From positions 434,001 to 498,000 of the forward strand of contig NZ_FQUP01000003.1 of assembly GCF_900129325.1 (NCBI RefSeq): 64,000 nucleotides of DNA, read 5' to 3'. Made by a program: the position numbers and the translations under genes. The DNA comes from Kaistia soli DSM 19436 (GTDB lineage: Bacteria; Pseudomonadota; Alphaproteobacteria; Rhizobiales; Kaistiaceae). Shown here piece by piece: positions 16,926 to 24,640 of the stretch (position 1 is its first letter; every line of letters begins with the position of its first letter). The notes under the pieces were generated by a model. The model searched no databases and had not been told where the DNA came from. It worked only from the letters and a program-made list of their open reading frames with translations.

Positions 16926-18128
16926 ATGACGGTTTCTCCGACCTCTGATGACGCTCACGCCGGCCTTGCCCGCTCAAGCAATCTGCAGCCCGTGCTTGCG
17001 GGCATCATCGCCGCCTTTGTCGGCTTTGCCGGCGTCTTTACTGTGGTCCTGCAAGGGTTCATAGCGGTCGGCGCGACCCCGGCTCAGGCCGCTTCCGGCC
17101 TGCTCGCGATCTGCATCGTACAGGGCCTGCTCGCGATCGGCATGAGTTGGCATTATCGCATCCCGCTCAGCATCGCGTGGTCGACGCCGGGCTCGGTTCT
17201 CTTCGCAGCTACCGGCATGCTCGACGGCGGCTATGCGGTCGCGATCGGCGCCTTTATCGGTGCCGGCATCCTCATCATCGCCGCCGGGCTGATCAAGCCA
17301 TTCGGCAAGCTCGTGTCGTCCATACCGCCAGTGCTCGCGAGCGCCATGCTGGCCGGCATCCTGCTCGGTCTCTGCCTCGCCCCCGCAAAGGCAGTCGCGC
17401 TCGAGCCCGATCTCGCCATTCCGGTCGTGCTGGTCTGGGCGCTGGTTGGCCGCATCAGGCGCATCTGGGCCGTGCCGGCGGCAGTCGCGACGGCGATCGC
17501 GATGATCGCCTGGCATGCGCCGGCCGGCGGGCTGGCAGGGGCACATTTCATTCCGGACATCACCTTCGTCTGGCCGCAGTTCTCGGCGACAGCCATGGTG
17601 TCGCTCGCCGTGCCGCTGTTCATCGTGACCATGGCTTCGCAGAACCTGCCTGGCATCGCCGTGATGCGGCTCAATGGCTATGAGCCGCCGGTCGGGCCAG
17701 TTTTCGTCGCGACCGGCATCGGGTCGATCATCGCGGCGCCCTTCGGCGGCCACACGATCAATCTCGCGGCCATCACGGCGGCGCTCTGTGCCGGCCCTGA
17801 TGCGCACCCGCATCCAGGACGCCGATGGATCGCATCCGTTTCGGCAGGTTTCACCTATCTCGTGCTGGGGCTCGGCGCGACCACCGCCGCTGCGCTGATC
17901 GCCATCGCGCCACCGGTGCTGATCCAGGCGGCAACCGGGCTCGCGCTGTTCGGCGCCTTTGGCGGGGCGCTCGCCGGCGCTGTTGCGCATCCCGCCGATC
18001 GCGATGCCGCGATGGTCACCTTCGTGACGGCTGCATCAGGCCTTTCCTTTTTCGGAATAGGCGCGGCATTCTGGGGGCTCGCAGCAGGCGGAGCTTTCAT
18101 GCTTCTCAACAAACGCTGGAGCCGATGA
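16926..18128 (+). CDS. benE: Benzoate/H+ symporter BenE family transporter
   Basis: This 400-residue inner-membrane protein has about 12 hydrophobic helices and BenE-family sequence throughout: AFVGFAGVFTVVLQG, STPGSVLFAATG, LPGIAVMRLNGY and APFGGHTINLAAITAAL. The family takes up benzoate with protons. No benzoate-degradation genes are in the window, so the actual aromatic or organic acid is unproven. Its stop overlaps the mobA start (ATGA), and a GntR gene with an operator lies upstream. Confidence 0.9.
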   Translation: MTVSPTSDDAHAGLARSSNLQPVLAGIIAAFVGFAGVFTVVLQGFIAVGATPAQAASGLLAICIVQGLLAIGMSWHYRIPLSIAWSTPGSVLFAATGMLDGGYAVAIGAFIGAGILIIAAGLIKPFGKLVSSIPPVLASAMLAGILLGLCLAPAKAVALEPDLAIPVVLVWALVGRIRRIWAVPAAVATAIAMIAWHAPAGGLAGAHFIPDITFVWPQFSATAMVSLAVPLFIVTMASQNLPGIAVMRLNGYEPPVGPVFVATGIGSIIAAPFGGHTINLAAITAALCAGPDAHPHPGRRWIASVSAGFTYLVLGLGATTAAALIAIAPPVLIQAATGLALFGAFGGALAGAVAHPADRDAAMVTFVTAASGLSFFGIGAAFWGLAAGGAFMLLNKRWSR

Positions 18129-18739
18129 CGATCGCGGGCCTGGTCCTCGCAGGAGGCGGCTCGACCCGGATGGGCCGCGATAAGGCGCTCGTCCCGCTGG
18201 CCGACGAACCGATGCTGGCCCATGTCATCGCGAGATTCGGACCACAGGTCGGCCCTCTGGCGCTGAATGCCAATGGCGATGCAAGCCGCTTCGATGGCTT
18301 CGGACTGCCGGTCGTCGCCGATGATCGCCCGGATACGGGCCCGCTCGGCGGCGTTCAGGCCGGGCTCGATTGGGCCGCGACGCTTCCCTCCCCCCCGCGC
18401 TTTCTTGTCACGGTCCCGGTCGACGGCCCTCTGCTGCCCATCGATCTCGTCGCGCGCCTGGTCGCCACAGCCGGTTCCGAAGACCGGATCGTGATCGCAG
18501 CGTCGGGCGAGCGAGACCACCCGGTGTTCGCGCTTTGGCCGATCGCGCGCGCCGCCGCCCTTCGGTCGTGGCGCAAGACGGCAAAGAGCCACGGCGTGCG
18601 CGGCTTTCTCGCGGCTGAAGGCTTCGCGGTCGCGACGTGGCCCGTCGCTGCCGACGGCTTCGATCCGTTTTTCAACGTCAACGCGCCCGATGACCTTGAT
18701 CGTGCCGAGGCGTGGCTTGCGGGCGGACACAGATTGTGA
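18125..18739 (+). CDS. mobA: Molybdenum cofactor guanylyltransferase
   Basis: This 204-residue nucleotidyltransferase has the diagnostic GTP-binding start LAGGGSTRMGRDKAL, followed by DRPDTGPLGGVQAGL, a VTVPVDGPLLP metal site and the C-terminal FFNVNAPDDL. MobA converts molybdopterin cofactor to the guanine dinucleotide form used by DMSO-reductase-family enzymes. The start overlaps the benE stop by 4 bases, so it is translationally coupled to a transporter with no evident functional link. A long hairpin follows 28 bases after the stop. Confidence 0.92.
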   Translation: MTIAGLVLAGGGSTRMGRDKALVPLADEPMLAHVIARFGPQVGPLALNANGDASRFDGFGLPVVADDRPDTGPLGGVQAGLDWAATLPSPPRFLVTVPVDGPLLPIDLVARLVATAGSEDRIVIAASGERDHPVFALWPIARAAALRSWRKTAKSHGVRGFLAAEGFAVATWPVAADGFDPFFNVNAPDDLDRAEAWLAGGHRL

Positions 18740-18767
18740 TGCTTATCAAAGCACGCTCAACGCTTAG

Positions 18768-18805
18768 GCAGGACGATCGATAGGGGGCTGGTTCGATCGT
18801 CGCCT
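18768..18805 (+). terminator. Inverted repeat after mobA, possible terminator or operator
   Basis: GACGATCGA (18772-18780) and TCGATCGTC (18793-18801) form a perfect 9-bp stem. It is extended by AGGC/GCCT outside a 2-base bulge, around a 12-base loop. No T run follows, so it may be a Rho-assisted terminator for benE-mobA or a binding site for the downstream transporter operon. Confidence 0.4.
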
Positions 18806-18902
18806 GAACGAGAAGCGGCCCGATTGTGCATTCGCTCCTCGCGATGCTAGCAATGACAAATGGTTCCTTTGGGAGCCGAAGGAAACACTGAGGTCCTGGA
18901 AC

Positions 18903-19667
18903 ATGCGCCTGTTCAAGACAATTGCCCTGACGGCAGCGACCCTTGTCGCGGTTACTCTTTCGGCGGAGGCCAAGGACTGGTCGACGATCCGCATCGGCAC
19001 CGAAGGTGCTTTCCCGCCTTTCAACTTCATCGATTCCGACAAGCAGTTGCAAGGCTTCGACATCGACGTCGCCAAGGCGGTGTGCGCCAACCTGAAGGCC
19101 ACTTGCACCTTCGTGGCGCAGGATTGGGATGGCATCATTCCGGCCCTACAAGCTGGCAAGTTCGACGCCATCTTCGCCTCGATGTCGATCACCGATGAGC
19201 GCAAGCAGGTCGTCGACTTTTCGCGGGCGTATTACAGCACCCCCTCCGCCTTCATCGCCGTGAAGGGATCGGGCATCACCGACGTCTCGCCGGAAGGCCT
19301 CAAGGGCAAGACCCTCGGCGCCCAGTCCTCGACCATCCAGTCGGGCTATCTCGAGAAGGCCTATCCGGGCTTCGAGGTGAAGCTCTATCCGACGCAGGAC
19401 GAGGTCAATCTCGACCTCGCCTCGGGCCGCATCGATGCGTTGCTCGTCGACAAGATCGTCGGCATGGACTGGCTGAAGACGAAGGATGGTGGCTGCTGCG
19501 AGATCGTCGCCGATGTTCCGCTCGGCGGCGGCGTCGGTGCGGCGGTTCGCAAGGAGGATACGGACCTTCGCGACGCCATCTCGAAGGCTGTCGAAGCCAT
19601 CAAGGCTGATGGCACGTACGACAAGATCAACGCGAAGTACTTCCCGTTCTCGATCTGGGCCAACTGA
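18903..19667 (+). CDS. Polar amino-acid ABC transporter substrate-binding protein
   Basis: This 254-residue periplasmic protein has a Sec signal (residues 1-20, ending LSAEA before KDWSTIRIG). Family-3 solute-binding features are IGTEGAFPPFNFID, GFDIDVAKAVC and the ligand-contact block SMSITDERKQVVDFS. The group binds Arg, Lys, ornithine, His or octopine-like ligands; the exact one cannot be read. It heads a three-gene cluster with two permeases (69 bases to the next start). The ATPase gene expected in this family is absent. Confidence 0.92.
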   Translation: MRLFKTIALTAATLVAVTLSAEAKDWSTIRIGTEGAFPPFNFIDSDKQLQGFDIDVAKAVCANLKATCTFVAQDWDGIIPALQAGKFDAIFASMSITDERKQVVDFSRAYYSTPSAFIAVKGSGITDVSPEGLKGKTLGAQSSTIQSGYLEKAYPGFEVKLYPTQDEVNLDLASGRIDALLVDKIVGMDWLKTKDGGCCEIVADVPLGGGVGAAVRKEDTDLRDAISKAVEAIKADGTYDKINAKYFPFSIWAN

Positions 19668-19736
19668 GCCAAGGATAACCCCGCCCCCGGCCTTGCCTGA
19701 TCGGCATGACCGGAAAGGCGGCAGAGGAAGATCGGC

Positions 19737-20450
19737 TTGGACCTTATCGACCTCATCAGTTTCGGGCCTGGCGGCTGGGGCAATGCCCTCGCCGCCGGCA
19801 CTTGGCTTACGATCCGTCTCGCCGTGGCCACGCTGCCGTTCGGGCTCGTTCTCGGCCTTGCGATCGCGCAGTCAAAGCGCAGCAACAGCCGTCTCCTGCG
19901 CGCCTTTGGCAATCTTTACACCACGGTTTTCCGCGGATTGCCCGAACTGCTGACGATCTTCATCGTCTATTTCGGCGGACAGATCCTTCTTCAGAAGCTC
20001 GTCAACCTTGTCGCGCCTGGCCAGACGGTCGCGATCAGCGGTTTCGTCTCCGGCATGGTCGCGCTCGGCGTCGTCTTCTCGGCCTATGCATCTGAAGTCT
20101 TTCTCGGGGCCTTCAACGGCATCGGTCGCGGGCAGTGGGAAGCCTCCAAGGCGCTCGGCCTCAGGCCATTTCCGACGCTGCGGCTCGTGATCCTGCCGCA
20201 GCTCATCCGCCTCGCTTTGCCCGGCCTTGCCAATCTCTGGCTGATCCTCCTCAAGGATACGTCCCTCGTCTCGGTGATCGCGCTCGATGACTTGATGCGC
20301 ATGACCGGCATCGCGGTGCGCGTCACCAAACAGCCCTTCTTCTTCTTCGGCGTCGCCTGCCTCATCTATCTCGCGATGTCGATGATCTCATCGATCGGCA
20401 TCACGGCGATCGAACGACGCGCCGAACGCGGCCACAGGCGGGCAGCATGA
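19737..20450 (+). CDS. Amino-acid ABC transporter permease (HisQ-like)
   Basis: This 237-residue inner-membrane permease of the HisQ/HisM group has the EAA loop ALGVVFSAYASEVFLGAF...GQWEASKALGL. The start is TTG 19737 with GAGGAAG upstream; no ATG fits. It ends in an ATGA overlap with the second permease, so the two are translationally coupled and probably form a heterodimeric channel. Confidence 0.92.
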   Translation: MDLIDLISFGPGGWGNALAAGTWLTIRLAVATLPFGLVLGLAIAQSKRSNSRLLRAFGNLYTTVFRGLPELLTIFIVYFGGQILLQKLVNLVAPGQTVAISGFVSGMVALGVVFSAYASEVFLGAFNGIGRGQWEASKALGLRPFPTLRLVILPQLIRLALPGLANLWLILLKDTSLVSVIALDDLMRMTGIAVRVTKQPFFFFGVACLIYLAMSMISSIGITAIERRAERGHRRAA

Positions 20451-21133
20451 ACTGGGAGCTGCTGCAAAATTACGGCCCGCGCATGCTGTCAGGCCTTATT
20501 GTCACGCTGCAGCTCGTGGTGATCTCGATCAGCCTCGGCGCGCTCCTCGCCGTCCCAATTGCGCTCGGGCGGATGAGCAAGAACCGCGTGATCGGCGGCC
20601 TGTCCTTTGCCTATGTCTATGCCATGCGGGGAACGCCGCTGCTGGCGCAGCTCTTCCTCGTCTATTATGGGGCGGGACAGTTTCGCGCGGAGTTGCAGTC
20701 AATCGGCCTCTGGTGGCTGTTCCGCGATGCCTTCTTCTGCTGCGTGTTCACATTCACGTTGAACACGGCTGCCTATCAGGCTGAAATTCTTCGCGGCGCG
20801 ATCCTGTCGGTGCCGCGTGGCCAGAGCGAAGCGGCGATGTCGCTCGGCCTCACGCCGCGCTCCGTCTTCCGCATGGTCGTGGCTCCCCAGGCCCTGCTTC
20901 TCGCGCTTCGGCCGCTCGGCAACGAGATCATCCTGATGATCAAGGGCTCGTCGGTCGCGGCGATCGTCACCGTGTTCGACCTGATGGGCGTGACACGCCT
21001 CGCTTATTCGCGCTCGTTCGATTTCCAGGTCTATCTCTGGGCGGCGGTGCTCTATCTCGCGCTGGTCGAGATCATCCGCCGCGTCTGGGACATGCTGGAG
21101 CGGCGCCTGACGCGGCATGTCCGCCAGCACTGA
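20447..21133 (+). CDS. Amino-acid ABC transporter permease (HisM-like)
   Basis: This 228-residue permease is the partner of the preceding protein. The family loop NTAAYQAEILRGAI...GQSEAAMSLGLTP is present. It is the last gene of the cluster; the following gene is on the other strand and encodes a globin. The transport ATPase must come from elsewhere in the genome. Confidence 0.92.
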   Translation: MNWELLQNYGPRMLSGLIVTLQLVVISISLGALLAVPIALGRMSKNRVIGGLSFAYVYAMRGTPLLAQLFLVYYGAGQFRAELQSIGLWWLFRDAFFCCVFTFTLNTAAYQAEILRGAILSVPRGQSEAAMSLGLTPRSVFRMVVAPQALLLALRPLGNEIILMIKGSSVAAIVTVFDLMGVTRLAYSRSFDFQVYLWAAVLYLALVEIIRRVWDMLERRLTRHVRQH

Positions 21134-21156
21134 CCCTTCGCGGATCGCGCTTCCAG

Positions 21157-21612
21157 TCAGGCAACCGCTATCGGCCGAAGGCGGGTCGTGTCCTCGCCGC
21201 GATGCAGGGCGCGCGACAGGCGGAAGGAATTGGCGATCCGCTCGGCGAATGCGATGACGACAGCCGCGGGGTCGGGTTCGAACGTGCGCCGCGCCGTTGC
21301 CGCGAACAGCGTTAGCCAGCGCTCGAAATGCGCGTCGGAGAGGTCGGGCAGACGAAGATGCGGCGCGAGCGGCCGGCCCTCATAGCGTCGCGTCTTGAGC
21401 AAGACCGAGGACCAGAAGTCGCACATCTTGGCGAGATGCTCGGGCCAGCGGCCATCCTCGACCTCGCGGGCGAAGACCGGACCGAGGATCTCGTCCGACT
21501 GGACCGCGTCATAGAAGCCGTGCACGAGGCGGCGGATGCCATCCTCGTCGATTCCCTCGGGCGTGCCCAATGTCACGGGCACGCGGCCGCGCGGATCGAT
21601 CGGCTGGCTCAT
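21157..21612 (-). CDS. Group III truncated hemoglobin
   Basis: This 151-residue protein has the 2/2 globin features of group III: LVHGFYDAVQSDEILGPVF, the WPEHLAKMCDFWSSVLL block, and the proximal-histidine region LSDAHFERWLTLF. The haem protein probably binds O2 or NO in the cytoplasm. Some databases mislabel such proteins as TatC. It is 77 bases upstream of the end of the Lrp gene on the same strand order, but the spacing does not prove an operon. Confidence 0.88.
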   Translation of the reverse strand: MSQPIDPRGRVPVTLGTPEGIDEDGIRRLVHGFYDAVQSDEILGPVFAREVEDGRWPEHLAKMCDFWSSVLLKTRRYEGRPLAPHLRLPDLSDAHFERWLTLFAATARRTFEPDPAAVVIAFAERIANSFRLSRALHRGEDTTRLRPIAVA

Positions 21613-21689
21613 GGTCTCATTCTCCGGCTCGGGCGGACTTCTGCCGTGCTGTCGGACTGGCGGCCTTGATCAGGATCAAGGCCTTAGCG

Positions 21690-22178
21690 TCACGCCACGC
21701 CCTTGTCCTTCTCGAGCGGCACATAATTCAACGGCAGAGCGGTTGCATATTTGATCTGCTCCATCGCGAAGGCGGAGGAAACATCGGCAATGTCGATGCG
21801 CGAGATCAGCCGCTTGTAGAAGGCGTCATAGGCTTCGATGTCTGGCACGACGACGCGCAGAAGGTAGTCCACCTGCCCGCTCATGCGGTAGAACTCGACC
21901 ACCTCAGGTACGTCACGGATCACCTCGGCAAAGCGCTTCAGCCATTCTTCGTTGTGCTGGCTGGTCGTGATCGAGACGAATACCGTCACCTTCGCATTCA
22001 CCTTGCGTGGATCAAGCACGGCGACGCGGCGGAGAATCACGCCATCCTCCTCGAGCTTCTGGATCCGTCGCCAGCACGGTGTCGTCGACAGGCCGACGCG
22101 TCGCCCGATCTCGGCAACGGGAATGGTCGCGTCCTCCTGCAGGATCTGCAGGATCTTTCTGTCGAGCCGATCGATCAT
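21690..22178 (-). CDS. Lrp/AsnC family transcriptional regulator
   Basis: This 162-residue feast/famine regulator has an N-terminal helix-turn-helix (LDRKILQILQ, VAEIGRRVGLSTTPCWRRI) and a C-terminal RAM ligand-binding domain (about residues 65-145, with SGQVDYLLRVVVPDIEAYDAF). ATG 22178 (MIDRLDRK) is the standard family start; an in-frame TTG at 22202 is less likely. A near-consensus Lrp palindrome lies about 77 bases upstream, suggesting autoregulation. The group regulates amino-acid catabolism; no target gene is adjacent. Confidence 0.92.
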   Translation of the reverse strand: MIDRLDRKILQILQEDATIPVAEIGRRVGLSTTPCWRRIQKLEEDGVILRRVAVLDPRKVNAKVTVFVSITTSQHNEEWLKRFAEVIRDVPEVVEFYRMSGQVDYLLRVVVPDIEAYDAFYKRLISRIDIADVSSAFAMEQIKYATALPLNYVPLEKDKGVA

Positions 22179-22254
22179 TTCCAGTCGTCCCTGAAGTACC
22201 AAACCACGTCAGCGGGACGAATTTTTCGCCTAGGCCGCCTGACGCACGATAGAT

Positions 22255-22269
22255 GAGAATATTATTCTC
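22255..22269. promoter_or_regulatory. Lrp-type operator palindrome upstream of the Lrp gene
   Basis: GAGAATATTATTCTC is a perfect 15-base palindrome about a central T. It agrees with the E. coli Lrp consensus YAGHAWATTWTDCTR at 13 of 15 positions, failing only at the two ends. It sits 77 bases upstream of the Lrp start, just after the stop of the glycosylase gene, and is AT-rich in an otherwise GC-rich region. Confidence 0.7.
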
Positions 22270-22272
22270 TCT

Positions 22273-22956
22273 CTATCCTGTCGGCCTGTCAAGACGACCA
22301 ACTTGGTCGAGTATGACTCTCCTCAACTCGGGCAACAGCTCCGCCTCGAACCACGAATTTCGTTTGAGCCAGCCCGTGTTGCGCCAGGATGGATGCGGCA
22401 GCGGAAAGACGACAGGCGCTTCGGTCCGTTCCACAATGCTGCGCCAGCGGCGAACCGTGTCATCGACACCGCCGTCGGCGTCAGCGCCGAGATGCCAGCG
22501 CTGCGCCGCTCTGCCGATCGCCAGAACGAGCGAAACGGCCGGCAGCGCCGCGGCGAGCGACTCCCGCCAGGCGGGGGCGCACTCGCGACGCGGCGGCCGG
22601 TCTCCGCCCTTGGCATCCAGCCCCGGAAAGCAGAAGCCCATTGGCAGGATCGCGATCCGGCTTTCGTCATAGAAGGTACCGCTGTCCACCCCCATCCAGT
22701 GGCGCAGCCGCGCGCCCGAGCGATCGTCGAACGAAATGCCGGACGCATGCACGCGCGTCCCTGGCGCCTGGCCAGCGATCAGGATGCGCGCCTCGGACGA
22801 ACCGCGAATGACCGGCCGCGGCTCATGCGGCAGCGGCGCACCGCGCGGCGCCTCGACGCAGAGCCGACAGGCGCGCGCCGCCGTTGCGATGTCGTCGAAA
22901 CGCGAGGCCGCGCGATGCTCCGACAGAATTTCTTTGGAATTGGTTGGATGCATCAT
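22273..22956 (-). CDS. Uracil-DNA glycosylase family protein, probable [4Fe-4S] type
   Basis: This 227-residue protein belongs to the uracil-DNA glycosylase superfamily. Motif 1 is GQAPG (residues 62-66) and the distal motif is HPSW (188-191). Four cysteines are spaced as C30-x2-C33 and C109-x16-C126, the pattern of the iron-sulfur cluster in family 4/5 enzymes. It should remove uracil or a related damaged base from DNA. Single gene; its stop lies 3 bases beyond the Lrp palindrome. Precise family assignment needs alignment. Confidence 0.85.
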   Translation of the reverse strand: MMHPTNSKEILSEHRAASRFDDIATAARACRLCVEAPRGAPLPHEPRPVIRGSSEARILIAGQAPGTRVHASGISFDDRSGARLRHWMGVDSGTFYDESRIAILPMGFCFPGLDAKGGDRPPRRECAPAWRESLAAALPAVSLVLAIGRAAQRWHLGADADGGVDDTVRRWRSIVERTEAPVVFPLPHPSWRNTGWLKRNSWFEAELLPELRRVILDQVGRLDRPTG

Positions 22957-23044
22957 CGCGACCTTGCATTAACCAGCCCATCGAAAGGGGACTTAAACCA
23001 TCACCGGTTAGGCTCGACATTATCGGCGTGCCGTCACGCCAAGG

Positions 23045-24640
23045 ATGTCTTGTATGCAGGGCGTATCGGAGCTGTTTCCGAACGACAAGATCGTCGTGAA
23101 CCGCGAGCGCGCGGAGCGGCGGCGCGCCGTCGCGCGCACGGTGCGCCATCATCGCGACAGCCTCGCCTCGATGAGCGGCACGAGCCCGAGCTTCGATCAC
23201 GAATTGTTGGTCCATTATGCGCGGACACGGCTTTCGGCCGCCTATGCCGTGCCGCTGCTTGTCGCACTCGTCGCACTGGTGGCGACCGTCTGGCTGTCGC
23301 ATACGATCATTATTTCCTGGGCGGCTACGACGCTGGCGGCGCATTGCGTGGGGACGTTTCTCTGCCATCGCTTTCTCAAAAGTTCCGCAGATCGTGTTTC
23401 GATCCGGCGCTGGACCAGAATGTTCGTTGCAACTGAATTCTGTTACGGCCTGACTTGGATCGCCCTGCTCATCGCGACGTCGACCGTTCAGGCGCCTGGC
23501 ATCGAGATTTTCCAGTTCGCGACCATGCTGACCATCCTGGCGGTCGGCACCATGTTCGCCTCCAGCATTCCCGCCGGCGCGGTCGCCGGCACCGCGCCGA
23601 TCGCGCTGACCATGGTGGCGCTGTTCGCGATCCGGCAGGACGTGCTCTATCTCGCCCTCTCCTTCCTCTCGATCGGCAGCGAGATCTTCTTCCTGACGCT
23701 GTCGCAGCGCCTGCAATCCACCACCATGGGCATGATGCGCTATCGCGCCGAGAAGGATAATCTGATCGCCGAGCTCGGAACGGCCAAAGCGATCTCGGAC
23801 GAATCGCGCCGGCGCGCCGAGGAGGCGAATCTCGCCAAGTCGCGCTTTCTCGCGACGATGAGTCATGAGCTGCGCACGCCGCTCAACGCCATTCTCGGCT
23901 TTTCCGAAGTGATGAAGAATGAGGTCCTCGGGCCGATGCAGAACGCGACCTATCGCGAGTATGCCGGCGACATCCATTCGAGCGGCCAGCATCTGCTGGC
24001 GCTCATCAATGAGATACTCGACCTCTCGCGCATCGAGGCCGGACGCTACGAACTCCATGAAGAGGCGGTGACGCTCGCCCATGTGATCGAGGAGTGCGAA
24101 AATCTCGTCCGCCTCAAGGCGCGCAACAAGAACCTCAAGATCACGCAACTGCTCGAACCCGATCTGCCTCGGCTCTGGGCCGACGAGCGCGCCGTTCGCC
24201 AGGTGATCCTCAATCTGCTGTCGAACGCGATCAAGTTCACTCCGCCGGGCGGAGCGATCGACATCCGCGCCGGCTGGACTGCCGGCGGCGGCCAATATGT
24301 CTCGATCCGCGACAACGGTCCCGGCATTGCCCCGGAGGAACTGCCGATCGTCATGTCCGCCTTCGGACAAGGCGCCATCGCCATCAAGAGCGCCGAACAG
24401 GGCACCGGGCTTGGCCTGCCGATCGTCCAAGCGATGATGCGGATGCATGACGGCACATTCGAACTGCGGTCTCGTCTGCGCGAGGGCACGGAGGCGATCG
24501 CGTGCTTCCCCCGCTCGCGAGTCATGGATCCGCTTCCGCCTGTCGTCGAGGAAGCCGAGCGCCGACGGGCCGCCGCCGCCAGGCCGGCTGACCGCATTCA
24601 ATCGAGCGGCGGCATCCAGGCTCGGCGAACCGCGGGATAG
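23045..24640 (+). CDS. Membrane sensor histidine kinase
   Basis: This 531-residue kinase has an N-terminal region with about six hydrophobic helices (roughly residues 60-225) and no recognisable extracellular sensor domain. A short coiled segment follows, then the HisKA domain with phospho-acceptor His274 in MSHELRTPLNAILGFSE. The HATPase domain has the N box NLLSNAIKF, G1 DNGPGI and G2 GTGLGLPI. No response regulator gene is adjacent. The kinase core resembles DivJ/PdhS-type alphaproteobacterial kinases, which is only a resemblance. The start may be ATG 23054 instead. Its 3' end overlaps the convergent comEC gene by 43 bases. Confidence 0.88.
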   Translation: MSCMQGVSELFPNDKIVVNRERAERRRAVARTVRHHRDSLASMSGTSPSFDHELLVHYARTRLSAAYAVPLLVALVALVATVWLSHTIIISWAATTLAAHCVGTFLCHRFLKSSADRVSIRRWTRMFVATEFCYGLTWIALLIATSTVQAPGIEIFQFATMLTILAVGTMFASSIPAGAVAGTAPIALTMVALFAIRQDVLYLALSFLSIGSEIFFLTLSQRLQSTTMGMMRYRAEKDNLIAELGTAKAISDESRRRAEEANLAKSRFLATMSHELRTPLNAILGFSEVMKNEVLGPMQNATYREYAGDIHSSGQHLLALINEILDLSRIEAGRYELHEEAVTLAHVIEECENLVRLKARNKNLKITQLLEPDLPRLWADERAVRQVILNLLSNAIKFTPPGGAIDIRAGWTAGGGQYVSIRDNGPGIAPEELPIVMSAFGQGAIAIKSAEQGTGLGLPIVQAMMRMHDGTFELRSRLREGTEAIACFPRSRVMDPLPPVVEEAERRRAAAARPADRIQSSGGIQARRTAG

